Positions 16,201 to 20,996 of a stretch of DNA of 21,063 bases are shown here, one piece after another. The stretch is taken from assembly GCF_000485595.1 (NCBI RefSeq), contig NW_014577113.1:195137-216199 (forward strand), in the 5' to 3' direction. Both the position numbers and the translations under genes were made by a program. The notes under the pieces were generated by a model. That model was not told where the DNA came from. It saw only the letters and a program-made list of their open reading frames with translations, and made no database searches. The first letter of the stretch is position 1. Each line of letters opens with the position of its first letter. The stretch is from Priapulus caudatus (Eukaryota; Priapulida; Priapulimorpha; Priapulimorphida; Priapulidae).

Positions 16201-18728
16201 ACATTAACAAATATCATCTAACAACAGTCTACAGAGAAAACCAACTTCCAATGAAAAGGTCTATTTGGGCTGGAAAAGGCCTACATGCATGCATTGATGT
16301 GTGCATGTGCATGCACACGTGTGTGTACTCGTGTACATACATGTGCGTGTGTATGTGCGTGCATGTATGTACATACAGAGTGTGTTCATGTGAATGTGGG
16401 TGTGTGTGTGTACGTGCCTATGTGTGTACGTGCCTATGTGTGTACATGGTGTACGTGTGTGTGTGTTCATGTGTGTGCGTGTGTGTGCATGTAGGTGTGT
16501 GTGTTCGTGTGTAGATGTGTGTCCGTATACATACGTGTGTGTGTGTGTGTGCATGTGTGCATGTGCACATGTGCACATGTGTGTGTGTTCGTGTGTGCGT
16601 GCGTGCGTGTGTGTTCGTCCGTACGTATGTGTGTGTGCGTACCCTGCGAACAAGGTCATCTGGCTGACCATGCATCGATGTCATGATCGTCATCAGCGCA
16701 ACGTAGGCAAGCTGCGGAAGATTCCGCACCGACTCCAAGTTTTCCGGTATCCGAAAGCGGCCGTGGAACGTCTCGGCTTCGATGCGGGTGAGTGGCGCCA
16801 CCTGCAGGATGGTCTGCTCGACGCTTTCGTCGCATTCCTTCAGCGAATAACACTCGAGCAGCACTACGAGGCAGCGCAGAAGATGCAGCAGCTCTCGGCA
16901 GAGGGCGCTGGTCTGCTCGCTGCTCAGTGGCTCCTCCTGGTAGGATGTGTTTGCAGCATCTTCGTCGTCCTCGTCGATGTCCATCTCCTCAGCATCCGCA
17001 TCCTCCTCATCCTCTTCTACCACGGCGGCAGTCGGCACATTCCTCTTGCTCTTAGGCTTAGCATTCCTTTTCCCTGCATTACGCTTTCGCTTTTTCACCG
17101 GTGAATCTGAAATATGATTTCAATTTTTAATCAAGGATCTTTCACAATTCTTGAAACAATACAAACGTGTAGTCAGGGGATCAACATTACTCTGGAAGAT
17201 GACTAAGACAATTTTACCCGCACACACACTACAGCCATAAAACTGTGCACTACTGAGCAAAATCATGAACTTGCTCTGAAGCGGAAAGAGTCACTCCTAA
17301 CAGAGATGCCAACACATATTTGAAGCAATCTGTAGTTTCTGGCCATCAAATTAGTAGTTCGGGGGTCACGTAGTAACCCGAATTTTTCCTAGGGGGGTCC
17401 GGCATGCCCCCTCGGAAAATTTTTTGATTCTGAGATGCAATTTCCTGCATTCTGAGGGTCAAAATGACAATAAATTGACAAAAAATGACAATTATTGACA
17501 ACAACAAAAATTTCGATCACAGTGAAATTCGTAGTTTCATACAAACTGGTCGTAGTGGTGCAAAAAGAATAGAAATTCGTATAAAATACAGATAAATCGT
17601 AGTGGTTGGCATCTCTGTCCTTACCTATCGTGATAGGATGCCTGTAGATTTTTGTCAAATCGAGTATTCTGCTATACAGGATTGGATGAAACACCTTAAA
17701 TGCTCCACTACCTGAAAACAGTGTACAGCACATTGCAAGTTGCACAACGACCCATCACTATAAGTACATAAATGCTTACTGTACAGTACATTGATGTACT
17801 GATCAGTACAATTGTAAGACATTTAAAACACAACAAAATAAATGTGCACAACTCAATGTACGTGGCCGAATTCGCTGTGTCTCACACTTATGAAACCCCA
17901 GTATCAAATCAGAGTTGTTGCATATATATAATCCTGGCAGCATAACCAGTCTCAGAGTCTGCAATGGTTAACACATCACTGAAACGCTCGAGCTGATCTG
18001 TGCCACAGTCCCCACACACATAGTGGCATCTAGCAAAACATTATAGTCGTGCCAACGACCATACCTGGAATCGACACAAGCATGCAGTAGAGCCCCGCTG
18101 CCTCTATAGCATTTAGCTTCGCATTAAAGCGAACATCGCTGTCCTCAATCTCCTGGTGGCCTCTCTCTATGAGGTAGAAGAGCACAGCAACAAGCCCCTT
18201 TAGGGAGACGTCATTGTCACTCATCACCAACCAGAACCCTGCAATGAAAATAATGTTGAATCAACACATAGAATTCCTTCTGGCAGTGGTTCTTTCAAGT
18301 AGTCACTAGTGACTATCACATGACAAATGCAAATCAAATGTTAAGAAGTCTTTACATGGAGATGAGCTTCCACTTGTAAACAGGCTGATATCATCCAATG
18401 GCATTTATTTATGCATCAACAATGCATTATTAACTATCAATTAACAGTCCTTAATTCCTGCATCTAGGGAAGTAATATTCGGTTTAAAAAATCTTATCCT
18501 ACAGACATTGTTTCGCACTTCCTTACCTCTCTGGTTAGCATCATTCCCATTCTGTATCCACTGCTTACATGTAGATGTTGCAGCCGTGAGGAGGTCTGAC
18601 CATAACATATCCTCCACGGCAGCTTCATATAGAGGAGGCAACGGTTCAAACTCTGTGAAGTCATTGTCCCAAATGCCTTGAACCCAGTCTATAATAGGAT
18701 CAGTAAAGTTCACTCTTCTACAATACAT
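212..18728 (-). CDS. NCAPD3: Condensin-2 complex subunit D3 (NCAPD3), whole gene, 23 coding exons
   Basis: HEAT-repeat subunit of condensin II, the nuclear SMC2/SMC4 complex that compacts chromosomes from early prophase; with NCAPG2 it binds the kleisin NCAPH2 (family knowledge). Recognised from sequence: stretches such as [54 protein letters not shown] and KRNVIENI follow the D3 family in order. Joined exons (minus strand): 18728-18527, 18238-18065, 17711-17625, 17106-16643, 15881-15760, 14994-14796, 14558-14489, 13358-13137, 12804-12619, 12198-12065, 10666-10551, 9624-9458, 8680-8556, 8356-8263, 7604-7435, 6742-6016, 5539-5365, 4910-4736, 3909-3736, 3386-3302, 3047-2911, 1973-1759, 461-212. 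Total 4470 nt, 1489 residues. All junctions are AG/GT with matching phase. Residues about 157-175 are strongly basic (NLS-like), followed by an acidic run; the tail has eight S/T-P sites. Uncertain: the start and the exon 8 donor. Confidence 0.93.
462..1758 (-). other. NCAPD3 intron 22
   Basis: No coding sequence seen. It holds one short inverted repeat (895-1016). The remainder is unremarkable unique-looking AT-rich sequence. Confidence 0.75.
895..1016. mobile_element. Small inverted-repeat element (decayed MITE-like)
   Basis: The left arm GGGGTCCGTTGTCAGAAACA is mirrored on the right by the complement of GGGGCCCGCTGTCAGAAACA, with about 80 bp between. The right end reads as CAGGGGCCC, recalling hAT termini (CAGRGG). 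I see no clear target duplication, so the class is a guess. Confidence 0.45.
1759..1973 (-). CDS. NCAPD3: NCAPD3 exon 22 (residues 1336-1406), disordered tail
   Basis: A low-complexity basic tail segment with four S/T-P sites (GTPS, RSPA, GSPA, NTPR), an eight-alanine run from imperfect GCN codons, and a conserved-looking end [14 protein letters not shown]. Homology alone would not prove it. The support is acceptor GTGCAG|GGTGGC, donor CTAG|GTGAGT, correct phase on both sides and a composition typical of the D3 tail. Confidence 0.82.
2017..2348. repeat. Inverted repeat of about 33 bp enclosing about 240 bp in intron 21
   Basis: The left arm at 2044-2077 (core TTTGTTTGCCCTCA, then CACGACCC) is repeated in inverse orientation at 2313-2348 (core TGAGGGCAAACAAA, preceded by GGGTCGGCCG). 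The interior is AT-rich and non-coding. A GGTGTAACGGCCCGCC piece at its left edge recurs at 2436. Confidence 0.5.
2350..2530. repeat. Tandem duplication, unit about 93 bp
   Basis: Two copies share AGTGTGCTGCGTGCTAAC, then GACTCG, then AACCACGTCGTTCCTCG and GTAAGCCTCT. They differ by scattered substitutions and small indels. The array directly adjoins the inverted repeat to its left. Confidence 0.7.
2911..3047 (-). CDS. NCAPD3: NCAPD3 exon 21 (residues 1290-1335)
   Basis: Encodes [20 protein letters not shown], matching [20 protein letters not shown], then a charged coiled-coil-like [10 protein letters not shown] and a Gly/Pro-rich end. The acceptor is TCACAG|ACATCA and the donor CGCC|GTGAGT, phase 0. 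This is the last part with clear residue-level homology. Confidence 0.92.
3302..3386 (-). CDS. NCAPD3: NCAPD3 exon 20 (residues 1262-1289)
   Basis: An 85-nt exon encoding [20 protein letters not shown], matching the LRELMHYLREVMQDYRDE helix of vertebrate D3. The acceptor is TTACAG|CTAGAG and the donor AAAG|GTGATT, ending in phase 1. It is too short to show up as a notable open frame and was found by homology and splice sites. Confidence 0.92.
3736..3909 (-). CDS. NCAPD3: NCAPD3 exon 19 (residues 1204-1261)
   Basis: Starts EIKLSQLR like the vertebrate EIKLLAMRS, then encodes [20 protein letters not shown] and ALKHM, matching [22 protein letters not shown]. The acceptor is CTGCAG|GAGATT and the donor CATG|GTACGT, phase 0 at both ends. 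Confidence 0.95.
3910..4735 (-). other. NCAPD3 intron 18
   Basis: Apart from the G-run module near 4462 I see nothing: no exon-like frame with family homology and no tandem array. Confidence 0.7.
4462..4535. repeat. G-run/CATGCCCCC dispersed module, copy 1
   Basis: GGGGGGTCTGGGGGCATGCC, then CCCTGAAAATTTTTGAA, then GAGATGCAAT. The same order of blocks occurs at 17388-17445. No coding potential is seen, and the family is not identified. Confidence 0.55.
4736..4910 (-). CDS. NCAPD3: NCAPD3 exon 18 (residues 1145-1203)
   Basis: Encodes [20 protein letters not shown] (vertebrates: RRMKIYKFLLEHFTDEQRF) and [14 protein letters not shown]. The acceptor is TGTGCAG|CATGCG and the donor CAAG|GTAAAC, phase 0 at the end. 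A diverged copy of part of this exon sits about 28 nt upstream in intron 17. Confidence 0.95.
4938..4997 (-). pseudogene. Partial diverged duplicate of NCAPD3 exon 18
   Basis: On the minus strand this segment reads GTGTACATGCTCCTACTGGA, then a 2-nt deletion, then codons for [13 protein letters not shown]. Exon 18 has the matching [21 protein letters not shown]. Over a 40-base core I count 33 identities, and the protein changes are mild (D to E, R to H, K to E). The MTDEQ part is in frame with exon 18, with no stop before the exon 18 acceptor. It is a duplicated exon fragment, either relict or an unusual alternative exon. Confidence 0.75.
5365..5539 (-). CDS. NCAPD3: NCAPD3 exon 17 (residues 1087-1144), most conserved block
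   Basis: Encodes [20 protein letters not shown] and [20 protein letters not shown], nearly collinear with vertebrate D3 ([40 protein letters not shown]). The acceptor is TTGCAG|CACAAT and the donor AAAG|GTACGG, ending in phase 2. Confidence 0.97.
5700..5900. repeat. GA/CT-rich tract in intron 16
   Basis: Imperfect (GA)n on the plus strand, so (CT)n on the sense strand of NCAPD3, starting about 115 nt after the exon 16 donor. Its Ser/Leu-rich and Arg/Glu-rich open frames are compositional artefacts. Confidence 0.85.
6016..6742 (-). CDS. NCAPD3: NCAPD3 exon 16 (residues 845-1086), largest exon, Cnd1-type HEAT core
   Basis: At 727 nt this is by far the largest exon and is strongly GC-rich. It encodes [20 protein letters not shown], a disordered Ser/Glu/Pro insert, [55 protein letters not shown] and a final ADIASF, all in the order seen in D3; the second half is the conserved condensin Cnd1 region. 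The acceptor is TTACAG|ATCTGT and the donor TTCG|GTGGGT, ending in phase 1. Long opposite-strand frames here are shadows of the GC-rich codon usage. Confidence 0.96.
6685..7195 (-). repeat. Imperfect tandem array that duplicates the exon 16 acceptor
   Basis: A roughly 60-100 bp unit repeats about five times in intron 15, built around CAGCGCCCTCTACATCACA on the plus strand (starts near 6782, 6843, 6942, 7025 and 7110). Copies at about 6861-6910, 6961-6995 and 7043-7075 also repeat the first bases of exon 16 with its acceptor (minus strand TTACAG then ATTTGTGAGG). Confidence 0.75.
7435..7604 (-). CDS. NCAPD3: NCAPD3 exon 15 (residues 788-844)
   Basis: Encodes [15 protein letters not shown], a Gln/Leu/Ala-rich helix, and SEMIAALYR, aligning with ILCVIGHIAKHL and VDALQRLCR of vertebrate D3. 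The acceptor TCTCAG|CAGACG lies immediately next to a 36-bp minisatellite; the donor is TCGT|GTAAGT. Phase 0 at the end. Confidence 0.88.
7607..8084. repeat. 36-bp minisatellite, 13 copies, abutting exon 15 acceptor
   Basis: The unit is GACACACAGACAACAACACG followed by TGTTATATCAATGACA on the plus strand; the first and thirteenth copies are exactly 12 x 36 bp apart. Copies differ by single substitutions. Each of the first twelve carries the palindrome AACACGTGTT. Because 36 is divisible by 3, both strands stay open across it, giving 12-residue repeat frames that I do not consider genes. The array ends next to the exon 15 AG. Confidence 0.95.
8263..8356 (-). CDS. NCAPD3: NCAPD3 exon 14 (residues 757-787)
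   Basis: Encodes [20 protein letters not shown], matching the AWMLLSKIAGSSPRLDY region, then [10 protein letters not shown]. The acceptor is CAACAG|GGCGCA and the donor AAGG|GTGAGT, ending in phase 1. Reading into the intron meets a stop at once. Confidence 0.88.
8556..8680 (-). CDS. NCAPD3: NCAPD3 exon 13 (residues 715-756)
   Basis: Encodes [20 protein letters not shown] and [12 protein letters not shown], matching [21 protein letters not shown] and ISHTGTEHS of vertebrate D3. The acceptor is TGGTAG|GTGAAC and the donor CAAG|GTCAGG, phase 0 at the end. Confidence 0.9.
8696..8800 (-). repeat. Modular keyword repeat, GGACTCC type, copy A1 (decayed)
   Basis: Contains GGGAGTCCAGCGGACTCCC and further GGAGTCC-like blocks spaced as in the better copy at 8964-9064. 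The orientation is tentative. It lies just upstream (sense) of exon 13. Confidence 0.5.
8964..9064 (-). repeat. Modular keyword repeat, GGACTCC type, copy A2
   Basis: On the minus strand it opens CAGGGTGCGAAATTAACGGG and then carries GAGTCC/GGACTCC five to six times in both orientations over 100 bp. The head matches the repeat at 14361-14466 although the internal keyword differs. Confidence 0.65.
9458..9624 (-). CDS. NCAPD3: NCAPD3 exon 12 (residues 659-714)
   Basis: Encodes [20 protein letters not shown], matching [20 protein letters not shown], and then [11 protein letters not shown]. The acceptor is CTGTAG|GATGTG and the donor GGAG|GTACGT, ending in phase 1. Confidence 0.92.
9645..10128. 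repeat. 28-bp minisatellite, about 17 copies, in intron 11
   Basis: The unit is roughly AGCATGCAATAGCATCTGGA plus CATGTTTT on the plus strand. Copies are imperfect, most regular in the middle (9770-9940) and decayed at both ends. It starts about 20 nt from the exon 12 acceptor. Confidence 0.9.
10188..10330. repeat. (TA)n microsatellite
   Basis: Several long TA runs broken by short unique pieces, including an AAGAGATCTTGATA interruption. It is non-coding; the Tyr/Ile frames across it are artefacts. Confidence 0.95.
10315..10475. repeat. 83-bp tandem duplication
   Basis: The block from CATATAGAATCGCACAGCC to AGTAATCCAGGGGCGATAA occurs twice, offset by 83 bp and apparently identical, with TA runs at the joint. 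It is either a recent duplication or an assembly artefact next to the TA tract. Confidence 0.85.
10551..10666 (-). CDS. NCAPD3: NCAPD3 exon 11 (residues 621-659)
   Basis: Encodes [20 protein letters not shown], matching [21 protein letters not shown] in vertebrates. The acceptor is TTGTAG|AATTTG and the donor AGAG|GTGAGA, ending in phase 2. Confidence 0.92.
11065..11660 (+). mobile_element. Dispersed hairpin-ended repeat with internal duplication
   Basis: Two related blocks (about 11090-11280 and 11430-11600) share CCATTTCCATTTTTGCCAAA, then AAGTAGG, AATAGGACGTTCAA, GAGTAACAACT and ACATGTGGGTCAAACGGTTC. The end is a GGAC run and the hairpin CATCTTGAC-GAA-GTCAAGGTG. No coding frame. A second copy lies at 13977-14337 and a fragment at the window's left edge. 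Class unknown. Confidence 0.7.
11880..12055. repeat. GA/CT-rich tract at the start of intron 10
   Basis: (GA)n-like on the plus strand, (CT)n on the sense strand, starting about 10 nt downstream of the exon 10 donor. Confidence 0.85.
12065..12198 (-). CDS. NCAPD3: NCAPD3 exon 10 (residues 576-620)
   Basis: Encodes [20 protein letters not shown], matching the vertebrate [20 protein letters not shown] HEAT repeat, then [15 protein letters not shown]. The acceptor is TTGTAG|CGCTGT and the donor ACAG|GTAGTG, phase 0 at the end. A long CT-rich tract begins just downstream in the intron. Confidence 0.92.
12619..12804 (-). CDS. NCAPD3: NCAPD3 exon 9 (residues 514-575), poorly conserved linker
   Basis: Encodes [18 protein letters not shown] followed by a low-complexity Pro/Ala/Gly/Thr stretch and [12 protein letters not shown]. 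It falls in the variable linker between two HEAT blocks, so homology support is weak. It is called because acceptor TTTCAG|AATGCG and donor ATCA|GTAAGT are good and both phases fit its neighbours. Confidence 0.75.
13061..13100. repeat. Perfect 20-bp tandem duplication near the exon 8 donor
   Basis: GATCCCGCGGGGTGCGACTC occurs twice back to back, 37 bp past the chosen exon 8 donor, in GC-rich sequence like that of the exon. A 20-bp unit would shift the frame if it were coding. Confidence 0.9.
13137..13358 (-). CDS. NCAPD3: NCAPD3 exon 8 (residues 440-513)
   Basis: Encodes [20 protein letters not shown] then [20 protein letters not shown], the D3 HEAT repeat with the CSDKAPTxRxKAL signature. 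The acceptor TTTCAG|ACTCTG is good. The chosen donor CAAG|GTTCGA is weak but is in the required phase 1. The frame stays open past it into a 20-bp tandem duplication, and a second in-phase GT (ATCGA|GTGGGT) exists there, so the 3' end may be off. The exon is noticeably GC-rich. Confidence 0.8.
13422..13815. repeat. Tandem repeat, unit 75-76 bp, three copies, split by a transposon
   Basis: The copies share TCGCGACTAC then TTGTTAG (13431, 13724 and 13799) and a downstream CATAAAGC-GGTGACA block. Removing the 13452-13660 element and one target copy restores a spacing of 76 then 75 bp. Confidence 0.75.
13452..13660. mobile_element. hAT-like MITE, 209 bp, with 8-bp target duplication
   Basis: The left end CAAGGAGCTAAATATAACAA and the inverted right end CAAGGAGTTAAATATAACAA continue as GGAGAGGAAGC, giving TIRs of about 31 bp with one mismatch. 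Both sides are flanked by GTTAGGAA (13444-13451 and 13661-13668). An 8-bp duplication is the hAT hallmark. No transposase is encoded, so it is non-autonomous. Confidence 0.85.
13977..14337 (+). mobile_element. Dispersed hairpin-ended repeat, second copy
   Basis: Matches 11296-11655: ATAGTGAAATTGC, CATACCAAAAATGAGCAAAA, AATAGGACGTT, CATGTGGGTCAAACGGTTC, a (GGAC)n run, and the terminal hairpin AGCTCATCTTGAC-GAT-GTCAAGGTGAGCT followed by AAAAA. Non-coding. The 3' hairpin before CTAAA recalls non-autonomous Helitrons, but this is unproven. Confidence 0.7.
14361..14466 (-). repeat. Modular keyword repeat, ACCGGC type (B)
   Basis: On the minus strand it opens CAGGGCGCGAAATTAGCACC and carries CCGGC/GCCGG blocks about seven times in both orientations. 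It has the same head and length as the GGACTCC type at 8964-9064, and ends 23 nt from the exon 7 donor. Confidence 0.65.
14489..14558 (-). CDS. NCAPD3: NCAPD3 exon 7 (residues 417-439)
   Basis: A 70-nt exon encoding [20 protein letters not shown], corresponding to the vertebrate CRVFAVDMVLALLELPER segment. The acceptor is TTTCAG|ATTGGA and the donor GATG|GTGAGT, ending in phase 1. A modular repeat ends 23 nt from its donor. Confidence 0.9.
14796..14994 (-). CDS. NCAPD3: NCAPD3 exon 6 (residues 350-416)
   Basis: Encodes [20 protein letters not shown], one of the clearest family matches ([16 protein letters not shown] in vertebrates), and ends [10 protein letters not shown]. The acceptor is CCACAG|CTTCCT and the donor GAAG|GTGCGT, phase 0 at the end. 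Confidence 0.93.
14995..15759 (-). other. NCAPD3 intron 5
   Basis: AT-rich. I see no tandem repeat, inverted repeat or coding frame worth calling. Confidence 0.7.
15760..15881 (-). CDS. NCAPD3: NCAPD3 exon 5 (residues 310-349)
   Basis: Encodes [14 protein letters not shown], matching KHMLPGILM in vertebrate D3, then [10 protein letters not shown]. The acceptor is TTACAG|GTGTAC, the donor TATG|GTAAGT, and it ends in phase 2. Confidence 0.9.
16290..16640. repeat. (GT)n/(CA)n tract at the start of intron 4
   Basis: An imperfect GT-rich microsatellite on the plus strand, about 350 bp, beginning within the donor itself (sense GTACGCACACACAC). The Cys/Val and His/Thr open frames through it are artefacts. 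Confidence 0.95.
16643..17106 (-). CDS. NCAPD3: NCAPD3 exon 4 (residues 155-309), basic then acidic linker plus HEAT helices
   Basis: Starts with a Lys/Arg-rich stretch ([20 protein letters not shown]), a good nuclear localisation candidate, then an Asp/Glu-rich run ([20 protein letters not shown]). Human D3 has a similar charged insert here. The rest is helical ([27 protein letters not shown]) and ends [10 protein letters not shown]. The acceptor is TTTCAG|ATTCAC; the donor AGG|GTACGC runs straight into a long CA repeat. Phase 0 at the end. Confidence 0.9.
17388..17445. repeat. G-run/CATGCCCCC dispersed module, copy 2
   Basis: GGGGGGTCCGGCATGCCCCC, then GGAAAATTTTTTGA, then GAGATGCAAT, in intron 3. 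It shares block order with the copy at 4462-4535. Confidence 0.55.
17625..17711 (-). CDS. NCAPD3: NCAPD3 exon 3 (residues 126-154)
   Basis: An 87-nt exon encoding [19 protein letters not shown]. The VFHP-I/V-L/M motif is typical of this position in D3. The acceptor is TTTCAG|GTAGTG and the donor ATAG|GTAAGG, phase 1 to phase 1. Confidence 0.88.
17712..18064 (-). other. NCAPD3 intron 2
   Basis: No exon seen. The only structure is a short GTAC-rich self-complementary patch near 17778-17813. Confidence 0.65.
18065..18238 (-). CDS. NCAPD3: NCAPD3 exon 2 (residues 68-125)
   Basis: Encodes [20 protein letters not shown] and ends near [13 protein letters not shown], matching the helix before the conserved VFHP motif in D3 proteins (AAGLYFLLLE.PGS in vertebrates). 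The acceptor is TTGCAG|GGTTC and the donor CCAG|GTATGG, phase 1 at both ends. Confidence 0.9.
18527..18728 (-). CDS. NCAPD3: NCAPD3 exon 1 (residues 1-67)
   Basis: Carries the family's N-terminal block [17 protein letters not shown], the counterpart of the vertebrate WVDTVW..DFTE.EPL stretch. The donor reads AGAG|GTAAGG and the exon ends in phase 1. The ATG at 18728 is the only in-frame ATG upstream of this block and has A at -3. However, a TTGTAG acceptor-like site lies just after it (exon would begin AAGAGTGAAC), so the true start could be in an upstream exon. Confidence 0.78.
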
Positions 18729-19121
18729 ACTCACTGCACACACACGACGACATATGACCAAACAAAGGGCAGGTAGGAAAGCATCATTGTCAAATTCGCA
18801 ATATTGCTGTATCTTTTTTATCACAGTGGCATGCGTGTGGTAACACTGTATTGATGTATAGTATTTGAAGGCATTAACGTGGAATTATTTGGCAATATAT
18901 AGTATAATATTATTATATAAGGGTTAGAGTATATGAACAGCTATAGAAATTAGGTAAGGGGTTACAGTGCCCATCGCATTAGCATTCTGGGGTATGACCC
19001 GGGACATGTCACCAGCGTAAAGAAAGCTTTATATAAGGTGATGTGATCTGCACTGTTCGTGAATGCTAGAATAACTGACACCTTGTGTCCGTAAATGTAC
19101 AACCTTATTTCCAAATTCATA

Positions 19122-19185
19122 TTAGGCTCAACACTAACTTTTTTTTCTAGTGGCCTGTTCGGGCCAGTAAAATCATGAATTTTCA
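19122..19185 (+). repeat. Modular keyword repeat, TGGCCCG type, fragment (D)
   Basis: Reads AGGCTCAACACTAAC, a T run, then AGTGGCCTGTTCGGGCCAGT and AAAAT. It aligns with the opening of the copy at 19915-20028 (minus strand), with TGGCC/GGGCCA blocks in the same places. Confidence 0.5.
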
Positions 19186-19295
19186 ATTTTTATTACAGTT
19201 TAATGCGAGTGGAGTATTTTATCGGCAGTTGGTGCGCATTGCATTGTTCAGTTGTTTATTTTGCATTGTTCGCTTGATTGTTTAAAGCAGCTCGC

Positions 19296-19425
19296 AGCTC
19301 GCAAATACCGTATTTCTGGAGCCGCGAATCAACGTGTGAACGCTCGGCCGCGTATTTGTCTCAGATACGGTATTTCGCAAATCTGGTATTTCAGAAATAC
19401 GAGGTCTCGTGTGAACGAGGCTATT
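19296..19425. repeat. Self-similar region with ATACGGTATTTC-like blocks
   Basis: Blocks AAATACCGTATTTC, GATACGGTATTTCGCAAAT and GGTATTTCAGAAATACGAGG plus two CGTGTGAACG blocks suggest a decayed short repeat. Boundaries are not clear. Confidence 0.35.
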
Positions 19426-19914
19426 GATTCTGAGCCACTTCCACCCAAGGTCACAGGGTCATTAACTATATTTTGAACACTGATGTGTACGTACGCAGAG
19501 CTGCGTGTGTTATGATATCGATTCATTCCACCACGCGCTACAATGCACTGGACCAATGACGAATGCTAACCGTTCCACGAACACAAACAGAAAACTAGAA
19601 CAGAAACGACACGCATTCGCTTTATATGCAGAAGACTCGAATTGTATTTTTACGCGTAAAGTTCTCTCGCATACGAGACCCAAACTACCGTATAGTATGC
19701 ATACATCGCATCACACCATATTGCAGCGGTCACGCGCATTGTATTGTAACTATTGTTCGTATATTGTTCTAGCGATCGCGGCTCATGCACACGTACACGT
19801 AGTCACGTACACACACGCTGTAGCTACACAAATACATGCACACATACCGTACGTACGCACGCACAAGATTTTCTCATAAGAAAATTGTACTTTTCCTCAC
19901 ATAGTCACTTAGAA

Positions 19915-20028
19915 AGTTTAGTGGCCCGATCGGGCCACTAAAATTTAGCATTTCTGGAATTCTGCTGGCCCGACGTTCAATTTTACTGGCCCCGGGCCAT
20001 CGGGCAAGCGCTAGTGTCAAGCCCTGGG
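19915..20028 (-). repeat. Modular keyword repeat, TGGCCCG type (C), with 26-bp palindrome
   Basis: On the minus strand it opens CAGGGCTTGACACTAGCG, then has GGCCCG/CGGGCC-type blocks. Its far end is a perfect 26-bp palindrome (19917-19942, half-site TTTAGTGGCCCGA). Confidence 0.65.
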
Positions 20029-20420
20029 TTGTGTAATTTAACTGCACGTTACTAAAAAAACCATGCTTCCGAAGCACAGGCACTTGGAATGTTTCAATGA
20101 CAAAAATGATGGTAAATAAACACGAAATGTATTTTCTACCAAAGTCTCAATGTTTATATTTACTATCTATCGACTAATAATTCCACGTAAATGACGTTCA
20201 AATGCTCTTTCGCAACACGCAATCTCACCGCATGCACATCGCTGTGCACAAACACCAGAATATAGTCTACAGAACTCCATATTTCTGTTGTTTGTGCACA
20301 GTGCCGTGCGTATGGTGAAAATGTGTGTTGCAGAGATGCATTTGAATAGCAATTACACGACATTAAATTACTAATAAAGTAATAATAATCGAAAGAGAGT
20401 AGAGAACTTTGGTATTAAAT

Positions 20421-20760
20421 AGGCAGTGGATATTTAACCGTATACAGCAGAGTATCCACTTCCGCTATTTTACCGTACACAACATTTAATTGGCTAGTAT
20501 ATTTATGATGTCATCAACATTACGTTCGAATCCCATAAGGTTTAGCTATCTAGAAATATTTTAGGTTAAAATCCCATTTATTTCTACACATTTGTAGCCC
20601 CGTTTAATCATAGAAGCTATATTCCGTGAATGATGTTTCCAATACGAAACCGTTTGAACACATTCCTAATATACTATTACTAACATACCCAATCAGAAGC
20701 ACTGTACGGTAAAAAGTGGAAGTGGATACTCTGCCGTATACGGTATATATCCACTGCGTA
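20421..20760. mobile_element. Long-TIR MITE, about 340 bp
   Basis: The left 58 bp (GGCAGTGGATAT, then AACCGTATACAGCAGAGTAT, then CCACTTCC) are repeated inverted at 20703-20760 with few changes. TA flanks both ends, compatible with a Tc1/mariner-type TA target. Within each TIR AGTGGATA and TATCCACT face each other, so the TIR itself can fold. The interior is AT-rich and non-coding. Confidence 0.75.
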
Positions 20761-20897
20761 GTAAATACGTTTCATAAAATTCATATTTAATTACTGTCAT
20801 TTATTATTGAAACGTTCCAAAATCACTGCACGGCCACTTTGACGCAATCATGGTTTGAGACCCCCTGGAGGTCCAATTTTCTGAGATGTGGGGATAG

Positions 20898-20996
20898 CAG
20901 CGTGCGAGCTTGGCACTCGCCCGCTCGCCAATGTCGAGTGAAAATAATATCGGGCGAGTGAAAGCTAAAGCTGACTCGCCCATGTTGGCGAGCAGT
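20898..20996 (+). repeat. Modular keyword repeat, CTCGCC type (F)
   Basis: Opens CAGCGTGCGAGCTTGGCACT and carries ACTCGCC/GGCGAG blocks about six times in both orientations over 99 bp. It is followed at once by another type (E). Confidence 0.6.

Noticed and set aside
16251-16690. Cys/Val-rich and His/Thr-rich frames
   Set aside because: They are translations of an imperfect GT/CA repeat in intron 4.
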